64,000 bases of DNA. Origin: JBBPYC01 sp038200275 (lineage in GTDB: Bacteria; Pseudomonadota; Gammaproteobacteria; Burkholderiales; Burkholderiaceae_C). Under the pieces are notes generated by a model that saw nothing but the letters and a program-made list of their open reading frames with translations, did not search any database and was not told where the DNA came from. Shown piece by piece: positions 53,454-63,062 of the stretch. The position numbers and the translations under genes were made by a program. Position 1 is the stretch's first letter, and every line of letters starts with the position of its first letter. The stretch is taken from assembly GCA_038200275.1 (NCBI GenBank), contig JBBPYC010000081.1:1-64000 (forward strand). Direction: 5' to 3'.

Positions 53454-54257
53454 ATGACAAAAGACGGCGCCCCATTTCCCATGCCCGTGCAATCGATCCG
53501 CAGCTGCGTCGCGCGATTGACCGGCGGCTGGCTGCTGGCCCTTTCAACCGGCGGGATCGGCTTGGCAGCCGAGCCGGTGGTCGGCCCCGCGCTCGGCAAC
53601 TTCCAGATGGTGCAGCGGGTCGACGACGTGCTGTACGGCGTGGACGCCGTGTCGCTCGAAATCCTCGATCAGCGCCATGTGCGCGGCACGTTCGTGCGGG
53701 TGAGCGTGGAGCGGCCGAGCCCGATCCTGGGCTATACGCGCTTCATTGCCGACTGCCGCGAGCCGGTTGGTCTGGCGCTGGTCTCGTCGTCGAACCTGAC
53801 CGGCAAGACGCACCCGGACGGGTCCCCGCAATACCTCGAGGTGCGGGCCGAGCCGCTGCCCATCAACGCGATGGATTACCAGCCTGGCGCCTTGCTCGAC
53901 GGCACGCAGATGGTGGCCCAGTTCGCGTGCCGGGTCAGTCTGCGCCCCGGCGCGGCGCCTGCGATTGCGCAGGAACTCTACGAAGGTGGTGGCCCGGCGG
54001 ACATGCGTTCGTTGAAGTGCACCCTGTTGCCCGACGGCGAAGCGCAACCGGTAATCGACGTGCCGCTGCGCTACTCAGAGAGCGCGCAAGCGGTGGCGGT
54101 GAATCGGCAGTGGCTGGCCAGCAGCGTCGTGACGCCGCGCCAGATCCAGTTTGGCAGCGGCTACGACAAGTGGACGATCGACCGCCAAAGCGGGCAGGCC
54201 CAATTGCTGCGCGCAGATGGTTCGCTGCGCTTTGCCAGCAAATGCACGCCGCAGTGA
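53454..54257 (+). CDS. Exported protein of unknown function
   Basis: A 267-residue protein with a likely signal peptide (RLTGGWLLALSTGGIGLAAEP, cleavage near LAAEP, about residue 40). The mature part is mostly beta-strand-like, with Cys pairs in FIADCREP, FACRVSLRP, LKCTLLP and a final KCTPQ, suggesting disulfides. I recognise no family. Start codons at 53454 and 53481 (MPVQSIRS) are both plausible; the second gives a more usual signal peptide length. rsuA follows after 30 bases. Confidence 0.65.
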   Translation: MTKDGAPFPMPVQSIRSCVARLTGGWLLALSTGGIGLAAEPVVGPALGNFQMVQRVDDVLYGVDAVSLEILDQRHVRGTFVRVSVERPSPILGYTRFIADCREPVGLALVSSSNLTGKTHPDGSPQYLEVRAEPLPINAMDYQPGALLDGTQMVAQFACRVSLRPGAAPAIAQELYEGGGPADMRSLKCTLLPDGEAQPVIDVPLRYSESAQAVAVNRQWLASSVVTPRQIQFGSGYDKWTIDRQSGQAQLLRADGSLRFASKCTPQ

Positions 54258-54287
54258 CACGACGCCCACGGTTTTGAACAGCACCCC

Positions 54288-55037
54288 ATGCAACTGCAAC
54301 AAATTCTTTATTCCCAGGGGTTCGGCACGCGCCGCATTTGTGCGGGGCTGGTGCAGCAAGGCCTGGTGCGCGTGGCCGACCCCGCGCAGCCAACCCTGCT
54401 GCAGCCTTGCACCGACGCAACGCAGGAGCTGACTGCAGAAGGCTCGGCGTTCGAAGTGATGGGCCAGCACTGGCTGTATCACGAGAAAGCGTACGTGATG
54501 CTGCACAAGCCAGCCGGCACCGAGTGCTCGCAAAAGCCCTCGCACCACCCAAGCATCTACACACTGCTGCCCGCGCCATTGCGGCAACGGCCGGCCGCCG
54601 GCGCAGTGGCCGGCGTGCAGGCGGTCGGACGGCTCGATCAGGACACGACCGGGCTGCTGCTGCTGAGCGACGACGGTCGCTTCATCCACCGGATGGGCTC
54701 GCCGAAGACGCACCTGCCAAAGATTTACCGGGTGCAGTTGAAGCACCCGCACGAGCCGACTCAGATCGAGCGGTTGCTCACTGGTGTCGTGCTCGACGAT
54801 TCACCAACGCCGGTGCGCGCTGCGGTCTGCGAGCCGTCGGGCGTCACCGAACTGCTGCTGACATTGACCCAGGGAAAGTACCACCAGGTCAAACGCATGA
54901 TTGCAGCGGTTGGCAACCGCGTGGAGGCCTTGCACCGCGTCCAGATTGGCGACCTGATGTTGCCGCAGACGCTCGCGCCGGGGCAGTGGTGCTGGTTGAA
55001 CGAGGCCGACTTGGCGCAACTCGGCTTTGTTGCCTGA
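54288..55037 (+). CDS. rsuA: 16S rRNA pseudouridine(516) synthase
   Basis: RsuA-family enzyme of 249 residues. The short N-terminal S4 domain (LQQILYSQGFGTRRICAGLV) is followed by the catalytic domain with VGRLDQDTTGLLLLS, nucleophile Asp117, and GKYHQVKRMIAAVGN. The specificity is inferred from length and S4 arrangement; RluE/RluF relatives are alternatives. Convergent with suhB, 34 bases apart. Confidence 0.85.
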   Translation: MQLQQILYSQGFGTRRICAGLVQQGLVRVADPAQPTLLQPCTDATQELTAEGSAFEVMGQHWLYHEKAYVMLHKPAGTECSQKPSHHPSIYTLLPAPLRQRPAAGAVAGVQAVGRLDQDTTGLLLLSDDGRFIHRMGSPKTHLPKIYRVQLKHPHEPTQIERLLTGVVLDDSPTPVRAAVCEPSGVTELLLTLTQGKYHQVKRMIAAVGNRVEALHRVQIGDLMLPQTLAPGQWCWLNEADLAQLGFVA

Positions 55038-55071
55038 GTGACTGTCCGCCCCGCCGGCCGACGGTGGCGGC

Positions 55072-56028
55072 TCAGTCCACCACTTGCTGCGGCTGAGAAA
55101 CCGGAGCGGAAGCGGCTTTCGATGCGTGAGCGTCCTCGGCTGTCGGCAGGCCCATGGGTGGCAACGCCGCCGTCTCCAGCGCATCCATGGCTTGGCGCAC
55201 CGTGGCTTTTTCGCCAGCGCCTGCAAACTTGCTGTATTTGCCGATGATCCCGACGAGTTGACCGTAGATACGCGGGTTGGCCGCCAGGCATTCCTGCTGG
55301 TGCAGGAAGTCGGATTCGCCGGTGAAGTTGCCGACCAAACCGCCGGCTTCCGTCACCAGCAGCGAGCCGGCTGCGCAGTCCCAGGGCTTCAGGCCTTTCT
55401 CAAAGAAACCATCGGTGAAGCCGGCTGCGACATAAGCCAGGTCCAGTGCAGCGGCGCCGGGGCGACGAAGGCCCGAAGTGCGCTGCATCACGTCGCCCAT
55501 CATCAGCAGATACTGCGCGAAGTCGTCGCCGGGCCGGTACGGGAAGCCGGTGGCCAGCAGGCATTGACGGAGTTCGGTGCGTTTGCCGACGCGCAGCCGC
55601 CGGTCGTTCATGAACGCACCGCGACCACGGGTTGCCGTAAACAGGTCATTGCGACTTGGGTCGTAGATCACGGCCTGCTCGACCTTGCCTTTCACGGCAA
55701 GTGCAATGCTCACGCAGTAAACCGGAAAGCCGTGGATGAAATTGGTGGTGCCGTCCAGCGGATCGATGATCCAGACGAACTCTGAGTCCTTCGCGCCGTA
55801 CGTTGTGCCGGACTCCTCGGCCAGAAAGCCGTGGCCCGGGTAAGCGGTGGACAGCGTTTCGATGATGGCCTGCTCGGCCGCCTGATCCACTTCGGTAACG
55901 AAGTCATTCGCCTGCTTGACGGACACCCGCACCGCCTCCACGTCGAGCGCCGCGCGGTTGATGATCGAGCCAGCGATGCGAGCGGCCTTGACGGCCACGT
56001 TGAGCATGGGATGCAGATTGGTGGGCAT
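55072..56028 (-). CDS. suhB: Inositol-1-monophosphatase family protein SuhB
   Basis: Mg-dependent phosphatase that in E. coli also joins the rRNA transcription antitermination complex; 318 residues. Metal-binding motifs are LAEESG, WIIDPLDGTTNFIHG and LKPWDCAAGSLLVTEAGG. The C-terminus is about 50 residues longer than E. coli SuhB and poorly conserved (ASKAASAPVSQPQQVVD). The start at 56028 (MPTNLHPMLNVAVKAAR) was preferred over longer frames. Divergent from trmJ, a conserved arrangement. Confidence 0.93.
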   Translation of the reverse strand: MPTNLHPMLNVAVKAARIAGSIINRAALDVEAVRVSVKQANDFVTEVDQAAEQAIIETLSTAYPGHGFLAEESGTTYGAKDSEFVWIIDPLDGTTNFIHGFPVYCVSIALAVKGKVEQAVIYDPSRNDLFTATRGRGAFMNDRRLRVGKRTELRQCLLATGFPYRPGDDFAQYLLMMGDVMQRTSGLRRPGAAALDLAYVAAGFTDGFFEKGLKPWDCAAGSLLVTEAGGLVGNFTGESDFLHQQECLAANPRIYGQLVGIIGKYSKFAGAGEKATVRQAMDALETAALPPMGLPTAEDAHASKAASAPVSQPQQVVD

Positions 56029-56213
56029 GAGTCGAGAAGCGTTGGAGCGGCCAACGAGAAAACAAGAACGGGAGAAGCTGGCGGGATGCGAGCTGTCAGC
56101 CATGAAGGGCGAACGGCGAACAGTCGCATAGACCAGGCCCGCGCTGTGCAAAGTGCGCACAGCGACAATCGACCGATTTTATCCGCCGCCTCGCTGCGCG
56201 GTGGCCACATCGC

Positions 56214-57002
56214 TTGCATACCCGCTTCATCCTGATCCAGACCAGCCACGCCGGCAATGTCGGCGCGGTGGCGCGCGCCATGAAGGTCATGGGCTTCTCG
56301 GATCTGGTGCTGGTCGCGCCGCGCTGGCCGAACGTGCTGCGCCGGCAGGAGACGATTCAGCGCGCCAGCGGCGCGCTCGATGTGCTGGAGCAGGCGCGCA
56401 TCGTCGCCACGCTGGACGAAGCGCTGGACGGCGTGCAGCACCTGTGTGCGACCGCGATGACGCCGCGCGACTTCGGGCCGCCCAACGCCATGCCGCGCGC
56501 GCATTTTGAATTGCTATTGAAAGATGAGCAACAGGCGAAGCAGGGGTCTGCGCCCGAGGCCGAAATGGCTCAAAAAACAGGAATTTCCAGCGTGGCATTC
56601 CTGTTCGGCAGCGAGCGCTTCGGCATGGCCAATGAGGACGTCTACCGCTGCCATGTCGCGCTGACGATTCCGACCAACCCCACGTTCGGCTCGTTGAACC
56701 TTGCCGCCGCGGTGCAAGTGATTGCTTACGAGTGGCGGCTTGCGCTGGGCGGTTTTGCGGCAATCGACGGCGCGCCGCCGACACTTGCGGCTGCGGCCGA
56801 CGCGGTCGAGGTCGCCGGGCTGCTGGACCATTGGCGAACGGTGCTGGTCGAGATCGGATTTCTCGATCCCGAGGCACCGAAGAAGTTGATGCCGCGTTTG
56901 CTGCAGATTTGCAACCGCGCGCGCCTGACGCCGCCGGAAATCCACATTCTGCGCGGCGTTGCCAAGGCGGTGCGGCAAGCGGTGGTCAAGGGAAAGGAAT
57001 AG
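56214..57002 (+). CDS. trmJ: tRNA (cytidine/uridine-2'-O-)-methyltransferase TrmJ
   Basis: SPOUT-class methyltransferase for position 32 of tRNA, 262 residues. FILIQTSHAGNVGAVARAMK, the knot segments FLFGSERFGMANEDVYRCHV and PTNPTFGSLNLAAAVQVIAY are diagnostic. The start is a TTG at 56214; no in-frame ATG precedes the conserved core. About 20 residues (DEQQAKQGSAPEAEMAQKTG) are inserted just before VAFLFG, where relatives have a short loop. cysE follows. Confidence 0.92.
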   Translation: MHTRFILIQTSHAGNVGAVARAMKVMGFSDLVLVAPRWPNVLRRQETIQRASGALDVLEQARIVATLDEALDGVQHLCATAMTPRDFGPPNAMPRAHFELLLKDEQQAKQGSAPEAEMAQKTGISSVAFLFGSERFGMANEDVYRCHVALTIPTNPTFGSLNLAAAVQVIAYEWRLALGGFAAIDGAPPTLAAAADAVEVAGLLDHWRTVLVEIGFLDPEAPKKLMPRLLQICNRARLTPPEIHILRGVAKAVRQAVVKGKE

Positions 57003-57160
57003 GTTTGCGGACGCGCGGCGGTGGCGAGCCGAGGATCGCGCGGCGCTGGACGGCGCTCGTCACTTCCCAGAGGACGGCCTGCGGCAGGCGCCGTGCGGCA
57101 AACAGCGCAACCTTTTAGACTTGCCGATTGCCCTTTTTGAGCGAAGCCGCTCGCCGTCCC

Positions 57161-57937
57161 ATGTTCTCGCGCATCCGCTCCGACATCCACTGCATCCTTG
57201 AGCGCGACCCCGCCGCGCGCACCGCCTGGGAGGTGCTGACTTGTTATTCGGGCTTGCACGCGGTCATTGCCCATCGGGTCGCGCACGGGCTGTGGATTCG
57301 CAACTTCAAATGGCTCGGCCGATTCGTGTCGCAGTTGTCGCGCTGGGTGACGGGCATCGAAATTCATCCGGGCGCCAAGATCGGCGACGGCGTGTTCTTT
57401 GATCATGCGATGGGCGTGGTGGTTGGCGAAACCGCGGAGATCGGGGACGGCTGCACGATCTATCAGGGCGTGACGCTCGGCGGCACATCGCTCTACAAAG
57501 GGGAGAAACGCCATCCCACCCTCGGCCGCAACGTGGTCGTGGGCGGCGGCGCAAAAGTGCTCGGCGGCTTCACAGTCGGCGACGGCGCGCGCATCGGCAG
57601 CAATGCGGTGGTGATCAAACCGGTGCCTGCGGGGGCAACCGCCGTCGGCATCCCCGCGCGCATCGTCGCGTCGTTGGCGGAAGCCGCCAATGAACCCGAT
57701 CCGAAGCAGAAATTCAGTGCCTACGGCGTCACACAGGAGGACGACCCGCTGAACCAGGCGATGCGCAGTTTGATCGACGGCACTGCAAATCAGGAGCACC
57801 AGATCGCAATGCTGTGGCAGGCGATCGAGAAGCTGACCGCGGATAACGAGGTGACCCGAAGGGACTGTGTGCCGGCGGACGCAGCGCGGGAGAAGCGATT
57901 TGAGGCGGACAGGGTGAATCGGATTTTGGGGAAGTGA
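57161..57937 (+). CDS. cysE: Serine O-acetyltransferase
   Basis: First step of cysteine synthesis from serine and acetyl-CoA; 258 residues. The N-terminal helical part begins MFSRIRSDIHCILERDPAAR. The left-handed beta-helix of hexapeptide repeats runs through GIEIHPGAKIGDGVFFDHAM, VVGETAEIGDGCTIYQGVTL and GGTSLYKGEKRHPTLG. The tail after about residue 185 is longer than in the short (epsC-like) forms and variable. trmJ-cysE order is common in proteobacteria. Confidence 0.94.
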   Translation: MFSRIRSDIHCILERDPAARTAWEVLTCYSGLHAVIAHRVAHGLWIRNFKWLGRFVSQLSRWVTGIEIHPGAKIGDGVFFDHAMGVVVGETAEIGDGCTIYQGVTLGGTSLYKGEKRHPTLGRNVVVGGGAKVLGGFTVGDGARIGSNAVVIKPVPAGATAVGIPARIVASLAEAANEPDPKQKFSAYGVTQEDDPLNQAMRSLIDGTANQEHQIAMLWQAIEKLTADNEVTRRDCVPADAAREKRFEADRVNRILGK

Positions 57938-58051
57938 GGAGGGGGGTTGTGCAGGCCCGCGCGGTTGGGTGGAGTGAGGTGGGGGGCCGGAGCAAAACCC
58001 GGCCAATCCACCCCACCCGATCACACAAGCACCGCCCTGATTCGCCAGGTG

Positions 58052-58684
58052 TTATTTCCGAATTGCCGACTTCGGCCGAAACGCCTTGCAGACCGCGTCA
58101 TCCGTCTCCAGATAAGGCCCCCCAATCAGATCAATGCAGTAAGGCACCGCTGCAAAGATCCCCGGCACCACCGTCGCGCCGTCATCGCCCTTCAGTCCCT
58201 CAAGCGTCTCCGCAATCGCCTTCGGCTGCCCCGGCAAATTGATGATCAGGCAACGGTTCCGCACCACCGCCACCTGACGCGAAAGAATCGCCGTCGGCAC
58301 GAATTTCAAGCCGATCTGCCGCATCTGCTCGCCAAAGCCGGGCATCTCTTTGGTCGCCACAGACAGGGTGGCCTCCGGCGTCACATCGCGCAGCGCCGGG
58401 CCCGTGCCGCCGGTGGTCAGTAAGAGCGCGCAGCCGGCATCAACCAGTTCGATCAACGTGCGGCCGATTTGCTCGGCTTCGTCGGGAATCAGGCGCGGAT
58501 CGAACGTCAGCGGATTCTTCAGTGCCCGCGCGAGCCATTCCTGCAGTGCGGGCAGACCCTGGTCTTGGTATACACCGCTGGAAGCACGGTCGCTCACCGA
58601 CACGATGCCGATCCGCACCGGGTCGAACGCGGTCGTGGTCGTGGATGCGCCAGATGCGACGGAGGAGGTCGGTTCAGTCGTCAT
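58052..58684 (-). CDS. mog: Molybdopterin adenylyltransferase
   Basis: Activates molybdopterin with ATP before molybdate insertion; 210 residues. Family motifs are IGIVSVSDRASSGVY, LLLTTGGTGPALRDVTPEAT and CLIINLPGQPKAIAETL. The N-terminus carries about 20 extra Ser/Thr residues. The start at 58684 lies inside the end of darP (11-base overlap), so the two are coupled. Other moa/moe genes are not nearby. Confidence 0.93.
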   Translation of the reverse strand: MTTEPTSSVASGASTTTTAFDPVRIGIVSVSDRASSGVYQDQGLPALQEWLARALKNPLTFDPRLIPDEAEQIGRTLIELVDAGCALLLTTGGTGPALRDVTPEATLSVATKEMPGFGEQMRQIGLKFVPTAILSRQVAVVRNRCLIINLPGQPKAIAETLEGLKGDDGATVVPGIFAAVPYCIDLIGGPYLETDDAVCKAFRPKSAIRK

Positions 58685-59342
58685 GGAGGGGTTGGTTGGG
58701 TGCTTCGTGGTCATCGACCGAATCGGTGGATGCATCATCGGAGACGTTGCCAAGCCGGTCTTTCACCAGCTTGAAGATCTCGCGGTAGCTGCGCCCGTGT
58801 CGCAGTGCCTCGCCCGGATGGGGGTCGGGCTGCGCGTCGCGCCGGGCTTGTCGCACCAGCGTGCGCAGGGCCTGCACATCGGTGTCGGGATGCAGCGCGA
58901 TCCATTCGGACATGGCGGCATCATCGGCGAGCAATCGATCGCGCCAGGACTCGGCGCGGTGCAGCGCCTGCGTGGCTTCAGCCGAAGGCGTGCGCTGCGC
59001 TTCCAGTGCGGCGCGTACCGCCGCCAAGGTGGCTTCGTCCAACCGGCGCATCAGCTTGCCGACAAACTGAATCTGGCGCCGCCGGCCCTCGAAGTCGGTG
59101 ATCGTGCGCGCATGCGCCAACGCGTCCACGAGCTTGTCTGGCAGTGCTGCGCTGGCCAGCAGGTCGGCGCGCAGGCCGATGAGCTGTTCGCCGAGCTGCT
59201 GCAGTTCGGTGCTTATGGCCTTGAGTTCGGTCTTGCTGGGGCCGTCGCCGCGCTGCTCGCGTTGCAGTTCGAGGTCGAGTTCGCTGCCGGTGGCGACGAA
59301 CTCACCGCGCACGAAATAACCTTTTTTTGGCTTGCGGGACAT
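58674..59342 (-). CDS. darP: Dual-action ribosomal maturation protein DarP (YjgA)
   Basis: DUF615 protein of 222 residues that binds late 50S precursors. It begins MSRKPKKGYFVRGEFVATGS. The core has LQQLGEQLIGLRADLL, RRRQIQFVGKLMRRLD and ESWRDRLLADD. The acidic end (VSDDASTDSVDDHEAPNQ) is typical. Divergent from pmbA as in E. coli, and coupled to mog. Confidence 0.92.
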   Translation of the reverse strand: MSRKPKKGYFVRGEFVATGSELDLELQREQRGDGPSKTELKAISTELQQLGEQLIGLRADLLASAALPDKLVDALAHARTITDFEGRRRQIQFVGKLMRRLDEATLAAVRAALEAQRTPSAEATQALHRAESWRDRLLADDAAMSEWIALHPDTDVQALRTLVRQARRDAQPDPHPGEALRHGRSYREIFKLVKDRLGNVSDDASTDSVDDHEAPNQPLHDD

Positions 59343-59493
59343 GGGGAGACGATGCGGCTGGGAAGGAATGAAGGGAATCGAACGAGGAAGCCTGCTGCAG
59401 CGGGCCATGGACCGCGCGAATGGGACCTCGGCGTGTGGTGACCCAGCGCTTCTAGGCGCGCCAGGTGGAGGCGCAAAGTATCATAGCCCGCAC

Positions 59494-60882
59494 ATGAATC
59501 AAGCCCTTGCCGCCCCGTCCACCGCCGAGCGCGGCTTCTCCTACAGCCGGCCGTTTTTCGAGCAGCTCGTCGACGGCGCCATTGCCCACGCGAAAAAGCT
59601 CGGCGCGACCGATGCCGGCGCAGAAGCGTCGGAAGGTTGCGGGCTGTCGGTCAGCGTGCGGCTTGGCGAACTGGAGAATGTCGAGCGCAACCGCGACAAG
59701 TCGCTTGGCATCAGCGTCTATGTTGGCAAGCGACGTGGCAACGCCAGCACCTCGGATTTTTCAGACGCTGCGGTGCAGCGCACGGTGCAGGCTGCGTTCG
59801 ATATCGCGCGCTTCACAGCGGAAGACCCGGTCGCCGGTCTGGCCGATGCGGACGATGTGGCTCAAGCGCCGGATACCGACCGCGATCTTGACTTGTTTCA
59901 TCCGTGGAGCGTGGACAGCGAGCAAGCCGCGCGCATCGCGCTCGAGTGCGAGGCGGCGGCGTTTGCGACGTCGAAGCGCATCGGCAACAGCGAAGGTGCG
60001 GGCGTGTCGGCGCAGCAGAGCCATTTCTTCAGTGCGCACACGCACGGCTTTCGCGGTGGCTATGCAAGCTCGCGCCATTCGCTTTCCGTCGCACCGATCG
60101 CGGGCAAGGGCAACGGCATGCAGCGCGATGCTTGGTATAGCTCGATGCGCAACGCCGAAGCGCTTGCATCGCCGGCTGCGGTCGGTCGCTATGCCGCCGA
60201 ACGCGCGCTGAGCCGCCTCAAGTCACGCAAGATCGCCACCACCGAGTGCCCGGTGCTGTTCGAGTCGCCACTGGCAGCCGGGCTGCTCGGCGGGTTTGTG
60301 CAGGCGATCAGTGGCGGTGCGTTGTATCGAAAAAGCACGTTCTTGCTCGATTCGCTCGGCACGCAGGTGTTTCCGAAGCACATCGATATCTCGGAAGACC
60401 CTTTTCTCATGGGCGGCAAAGGCAGCGCACCGTTCGACGACGAAGGGGTGCGCGTCTCAGCACGCAAGGTGGTCGATGCGGGCCGGGTCGAAGGCTATTT
60501 CCTGGGCAGCTACTCGGCGCGCAAGCTCGGCATGAAGACCACCGGCAACGCAGGCGGCTCGCACAATCTGGTGCTGACTTCACGCCAGACCAAAGGCAGC
60601 GACGATTTGGACGCAATGCTCCAGAAGTTGGGCACGGGCCTGTTCGTGATCGAGCTGATGGGTCAGGGCGTGAACTACGTAACTGGAGACTATTCGCGCG
60701 GCGCGAGTGGGTTTTGGGTCGAGAACGGCCGCATCGCGTATCCGGTGCATGAAATCACCATTGCAGGCAACCTGAAAACCATGCTTGCGGGCATCACGGC
60801 GATCGGCTCGGATGCGTACAACTACGGCGCCAAGACAATCGGCTCGGTGTTGGTGAACCGGATGAAGATCGCCGGTAACTGA
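59494..60882 (+). CDS. pmbA: Metalloprotease PmbA (TldE)
   Basis: Non-catalytic-partner subunit of the TldD/TldE protease, 462 residues. The family pattern includes SVSVRLGELENVERNRDKSL, FESPLAAGLLGGFVQAISGG and MGQGVNYVTGDYSRGASGFW. The start at 59494 (MNQALAAPSTAERGFSYSRP) is typical of betaproteobacteria. tldD is not in the window, which is normal. Convergent with tolA. Confidence 0.94.
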   Translation: MNQALAAPSTAERGFSYSRPFFEQLVDGAIAHAKKLGATDAGAEASEGCGLSVSVRLGELENVERNRDKSLGISVYVGKRRGNASTSDFSDAAVQRTVQAAFDIARFTAEDPVAGLADADDVAQAPDTDRDLDLFHPWSVDSEQAARIALECEAAAFATSKRIGNSEGAGVSAQQSHFFSAHTHGFRGGYASSRHSLSVAPIAGKGNGMQRDAWYSSMRNAEALASPAAVGRYAAERALSRLKSRKIATTECPVLFESPLAAGLLGGFVQAISGGALYRKSTFLLDSLGTQVFPKHIDISEDPFLMGGKGSAPFDDEGVRVSARKVVDAGRVEGYFLGSYSARKLGMKTTGNAGGSHNLVLTSRQTKGSDDLDAMLQKLGTGLFVIELMGQGVNYVTGDYSRGASGFWVENGRIAYPVHEITIAGNLKTMLAGITAIGSDAYNYGAKTIGSVLVNRMKIAGN

Positions 60883-60937
60883 TCGGCGGGCTCGGGTGGC
60901 GGGGCAGGCCGCGCTGTTGGCTTGAACTGGCACCACT

Positions 60938-62401
60938 TCACGGCTTGGGCCGCAGTTCCACGATCATCGGCGTTGGTATCCGGCCATCGACGTCTTTGGG
61001 CATCTGGCTGGTTTTGTTGATCGCACGCAGTGCCGCCTGATCCCAGGCCGCGTTGCCGCTGCTTTTGACGAGCTTCGCCGACGTGATCTGGCCGTCCGGC
61101 GTGGTGCGCACTTCGACTTCGGCTTTTGGATTGCCAGTGATGAAGCCCGCATCGGGGAACACGATGTTCGGTCGCACCTTCGCTTGCACGCGACCTGCAT
61201 AGCCGGGCGACGGGCCGCTTGATTTCTGGCTGCCGCTGCCTTCGTCGCTGCCGGATGCAAGACCTTGCATGCGCTTGATTGCGGCAAGTCGGCGTTCTTC
61301 TGCGGCTGCAGCCGCTTTCGCATCGGCGGCGGCCTTGGCTTGTGCAGCGGCCTTGGCTTCAGACGCCGCCTTGGCCTTGGCTTCGACTGCCGCTTTTGCG
61401 CGCGCGTCATCGGCTGCCTTGGCGGCCTTTGCATCGGCTGCAGCCTTCTCACGCGCTTCAGCCACTTGCTTCGCTTTCTTTGCCTCGGCCACTTTCTCGC
61501 GCTCTTCGGCAGCTCGTTCACGCGCTTCGGTAGCGGCCTTCGCCTTTGCGTCTGCCTGTGCTTTTTCTCGTGCGTCGGCTGCCCGTTCGCGCGCTTCAGT
61601 TGCCGCCTTGGCTTTGGCTTCAGCGACTTTTTCGCGTGCCTGCGCTGCAGCACGTTCACGGGCCTGCTCGCGCGCTTCCTCGGCCGCCTGCGCCTTGGCT
61701 TCGGCTGCAGCTTTGATTTTTGCCTCGGCTGCGGCGGTTCGGCGGGCCTCTGCGTCTGCCTCGCGCTTTTCTTCAACGCGGCGCTGCTCGCGCGCGGCGG
61801 CCAGGGCTTCAGCGGCTTTCTGTGCGCGTGCTTCGGCTTCTGCTTCACGCTTTTTCTCAAGCGCTTGCTGCTCCCGTTTCTCTTCTGCAGCCGTTGCTTC
61901 GCGTTCACGCCGCTCTCGGCGTTCGCGTTCGCGTTGCTCCTGCAACCGGGTTCGCTCCTGCTCCGCTCGGCGCTCTTTCTCACGCTCGAGCGCGATGTCG
62001 GCGTCCACGAGCTTTGGATCGACCACTGGCTCTGGCGCCGGTGGAGGCGGTGGAGGCGGCGGCGCGGGGGGTGGCGGCAGCGGCGGTGGCAATATGGGTG
62101 CCGGTGGCTCAGGGGGCGCTGCGGGCGGGGGCGGAGGGGGCGGCACGACAGGCTCGACCGGCGGCGGTGGCGGCTCCGGCACCGGCGGCGCCGCTACGGC
62201 AGCACGCGCGGTCGCCGGACCCGGCACGCCGGTCCAGAGTTCGGCCTGCACCGCGATGTCCTCGGATTCGCGCTTCCAGCTCACGCCCCACGTCAGCGCG
62301 GCGATCAGCAGCACATGGACGGCCAGCGCCATCAACAGCGACCGGATCGTGCCGGGCGGCTGGGTGGGCGCAAATTGCAGGTTGTCGGAGCCGGCTTGCA
62401 T
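60938..62401 (-). CDS. tolA: Cell envelope integrity protein TolA
   Basis: Inner-membrane protein bridging to the outer membrane in the Tol-Pal system, 487 residues. A membrane helix (SLLMALAVHVLLIAALTWGV, about 20-40) is followed by a Pro-rich stretch (65-130). Then come about 230 residues of Ala/Lys/Glu/Arg helix (AEAKAKAATEARERAADARE and similar). The C-terminal TonB-like domain III (VFPDAGFITGNPKAEVEVRT) ends at IVELRPKP. The start at 62401 was chosen for the short cytoplasmic N-terminus. tolB and pal do not follow; pmbA lies convergent 55 bases on. Confidence 0.93.
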   Translation of the reverse strand: MQAGSDNLQFAPTQPPGTIRSLLMALAVHVLLIAALTWGVSWKRESEDIAVQAELWTGVPGPATARAAVAAPPVPEPPPPPVEPVVPPPPPPPAAPPEPPAPILPPPLPPPPAPPPPPPPPAPEPVVDPKLVDADIALEREKERRAEQERTRLQEQRERERRERREREATAAEEKREQQALEKKREAEAEARAQKAAEALAAAREQRRVEEKREADAEARRTAAAEAKIKAAAEAKAQAAEEAREQARERAAAQAREKVAEAKAKAATEARERAADAREKAQADAKAKAATEARERAAEEREKVAEAKKAKQVAEAREKAAADAKAAKAADDARAKAAVEAKAKAASEAKAAAQAKAAADAKAAAAAEERRLAAIKRMQGLASGSDEGSGSQKSSGPSPGYAGRVQAKVRPNIVFPDAGFITGNPKAEVEVRTTPDGQITSAKLVKSSGNAAWDQAALRAINKTSQMPKDVDGRIPTPMIVELRPKP

Positions 62402-62441
62402 CAGCGGCGAATCGAAAGCGGGGACATGCAGGCGATACGCA

Positions 62442-62867
<426 letters not shown>

Positions 62868-62960
62868 TGCGTGGTTTCCTCGAATGAATGAACAGGTGCG
62901 ATGGCACTGCCGCGCAAAGGCAACAGCATGGGATGGACAGCCGTACACACATCGATTCCA

Positions 62961-63059
62961 GCGGATGCCACGGAGCCGGCTTTGTCGAGGCACAGGCGGC
63001 GCCCCCGGTGGGGCGGTGGCGAAGCGACACGCCCTGCGCGCAGCCTGGGGGGGAGCCTC
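62961..63059. repeat. GC-rich intergenic repeat element between tolQ and tolR
   Basis: On the minus strand the segment runs from GGCTCCCCCCCAGGCTGCGC through CGCTTCGCCACCGCCCC and GGGGGCGCCGCC to AAAGCCGGCTCCGTGGCATC. It contains several short dyads (GCCCC/GGGGC). It resembles a dispersed intergenic repeat I remember from Comamonadaceae genomes that ends in AAAGCCGGTTCCGCGGTGT-like sequence. No second copy is in this window. Confidence 0.45.
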
Positions 63060-63062
63060 ATG

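Noticed and set aside
57938..58051. GC-rich hairpin (GGCCGG/CCGGCC) between cysE and mog as a terminator
   Set aside because: Short stem, no T-run on either strand.
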